From Girardinichthys multiradiatus (taxonomy: Eukaryota > Chordata > Actinopteri > Cyprinodontiformes > Goodeidae): a DNA stretch of 64,000 bases. The notes under the pieces are model-generated. The model ran no database searches and had not been told where the DNA came from. It saw only the letters and a list, made by a program, of their open reading frames with translations. The position numbers were made by a program, and so were the translations under genes. Below, in pieces: positions 63,540 to 64,000 of this stretch (position 1 is its first letter; every line of letters starts with the position of its first letter). The stretch is from assembly GCF_021462225.1 (NCBI RefSeq), contig NC_061813.1, forward strand, positions 20,112,442 through 20,176,441, in the 5' to 3' direction.

Positions 63540-64000
63540 TTGTACAGGCCTTGCAGAAGATTCAATACTTTTTTACATTGTGTCATGTCACAAACACAAC
63601 ATTTTGGAATTTCCTCTGAAGGACCAACACGACGTAGTGCACGACTGAGAACTGGAAGGAAACATGGTTCATGGTAAATAAGAATCTGCAAATTGTGGCA
63701 GGGATTTGGACCGAGTCCACTTGATGTATACTTTGAGCGAATGTCTTGCTGGAAGATGAACCTCAGCCCTATCCTAGTCTTTTGCAGCCTCCAACAGGCT
63801 TTCTTCCAGGATTGCCCTGTATTTACCTCCATCCTTCTTCCCATTAACTCAGACCTGCTTTCCTGTCCTGGCTGAAGAAAGCCATCCTCACAGCATGATG
63901 CTGCCACCATGTTTCACCATAGTTTGTTCAGGATGATGTGCAGTGTTTCTGCTACACAGTGTTTTGTATGTAGGGCAGACTTTTTTGATTTTGATCTGAC
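63540..64000 (-). mobile_element. Tc1-like element, partial at the window end
   Basis: A terminal-repeat-like region (GAAGATTCAATACTTTTTTA near 63556, TTTCCTCTGAAGGACCAACA near 63610) leads into the complement of transposase coding sequence (TCCTGTCCTGGCTGAAGAAA, 63861; CACAGCATGATGCTGCCACC, 63889; GGATGATGTGCAGTGTTTCT, 63931). The element runs past 64000. A 126-codon minus frame (63530-63910) crosses it but is not a clean transposase. Confidence 0.75.

Noticed and set aside
63530..63910. 126-codon minus-strand frame
   Set aside because: It spans the Tc1 terminal repeat and a decayed transposase piece in mixed frames; it is not a gene.

Overview
The window is vertebrate nuclear DNA, most likely from a teleost fish. 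It is AT-rich, almost free of long conserved reading frames, and full of fish-type mobile elements: Tc1/mariner, PIF/Harbinger, Rex3-type and Rex1/L2-type LINEs, a sushi-like chromovirus, related solo LTRs, SINEs and long microsatellites. There are no operons, ribosome binding sites or other prokaryotic gene organisation. The near-intact Tc1 copy and the Rex elements suggest an acanthomorph such as a killifish or livebearer, but the species cannot be fixed from this sequence.

The only host exon I can assign with confidence lies on the minus strand at 36301-36522. It encodes the paired-CxxC zinc-finger (FYVE-like) part of the Rab-binding domain of myosin VIIA- and Rab-interacting protein (myrip), with good splice sites on both sides. 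Most of the window is therefore probably large myrip introns or flanking DNA. Two weaker host-exon candidates are a 141-base plus-strand exon at 358-498 and a minus-strand terminal-exon-like block at 2780-3369.

Region by region: 1-6 kb holds a 0.5 kb compound tetranucleotide array, a tRNA-related SINE scrap, a PIF/Harbinger MITE with a TTA duplication, the putative terminal exon, and two decayed Tc1 pieces. 7.1-9.6 kb holds an LTR-like unit beside a decayed two-gene THAP-type DNA transposon. 10.6-17 kb holds Tc1 and MITE scraps and a 4.3 kb internally deleted, frame-broken chromovirus. 17.6-19.3 kb is an almost complete Tc1 element broken by a single base. 25.5-27.4 kb is a GC-rich repeat split by a 692-base solo LTR. 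A 157-base piece of that repeat recurs, identical and inverted, at 30.8 kb. 36.3 kb is the myrip exon. 40.2-41.3 kb is a decayed Tc1. 42.6-48.4 kb is a nested pile: a PIF/Harbinger element cut by a Rex3-type LINE, the LINE itself split by a 1012-base solo LTR, then a Tc1 remnant. 49.4-51 kb has a SINE and another Tc1-group remnant. 55.9-59.7 kb has two decayed Tc1 copies, the second carrying a 668-base LTR-like insertion and a second foreign block. 61.2-63.4 kb is a 5'-truncated Rex1/L2-type LINE. The window ends in another Tc1 copy.

These elements do not act together in a pathway. They are a chronological record of insertions into intronic DNA. I found no convincing new biological system. 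The most useful observations are the nested insertions with exact target duplications, the identical inverted 157-base pair, the decayed THAP element with matching TGACGTCA boxes at its two ends, and the pyrimidine microsatellite next to the myrip splice acceptor.
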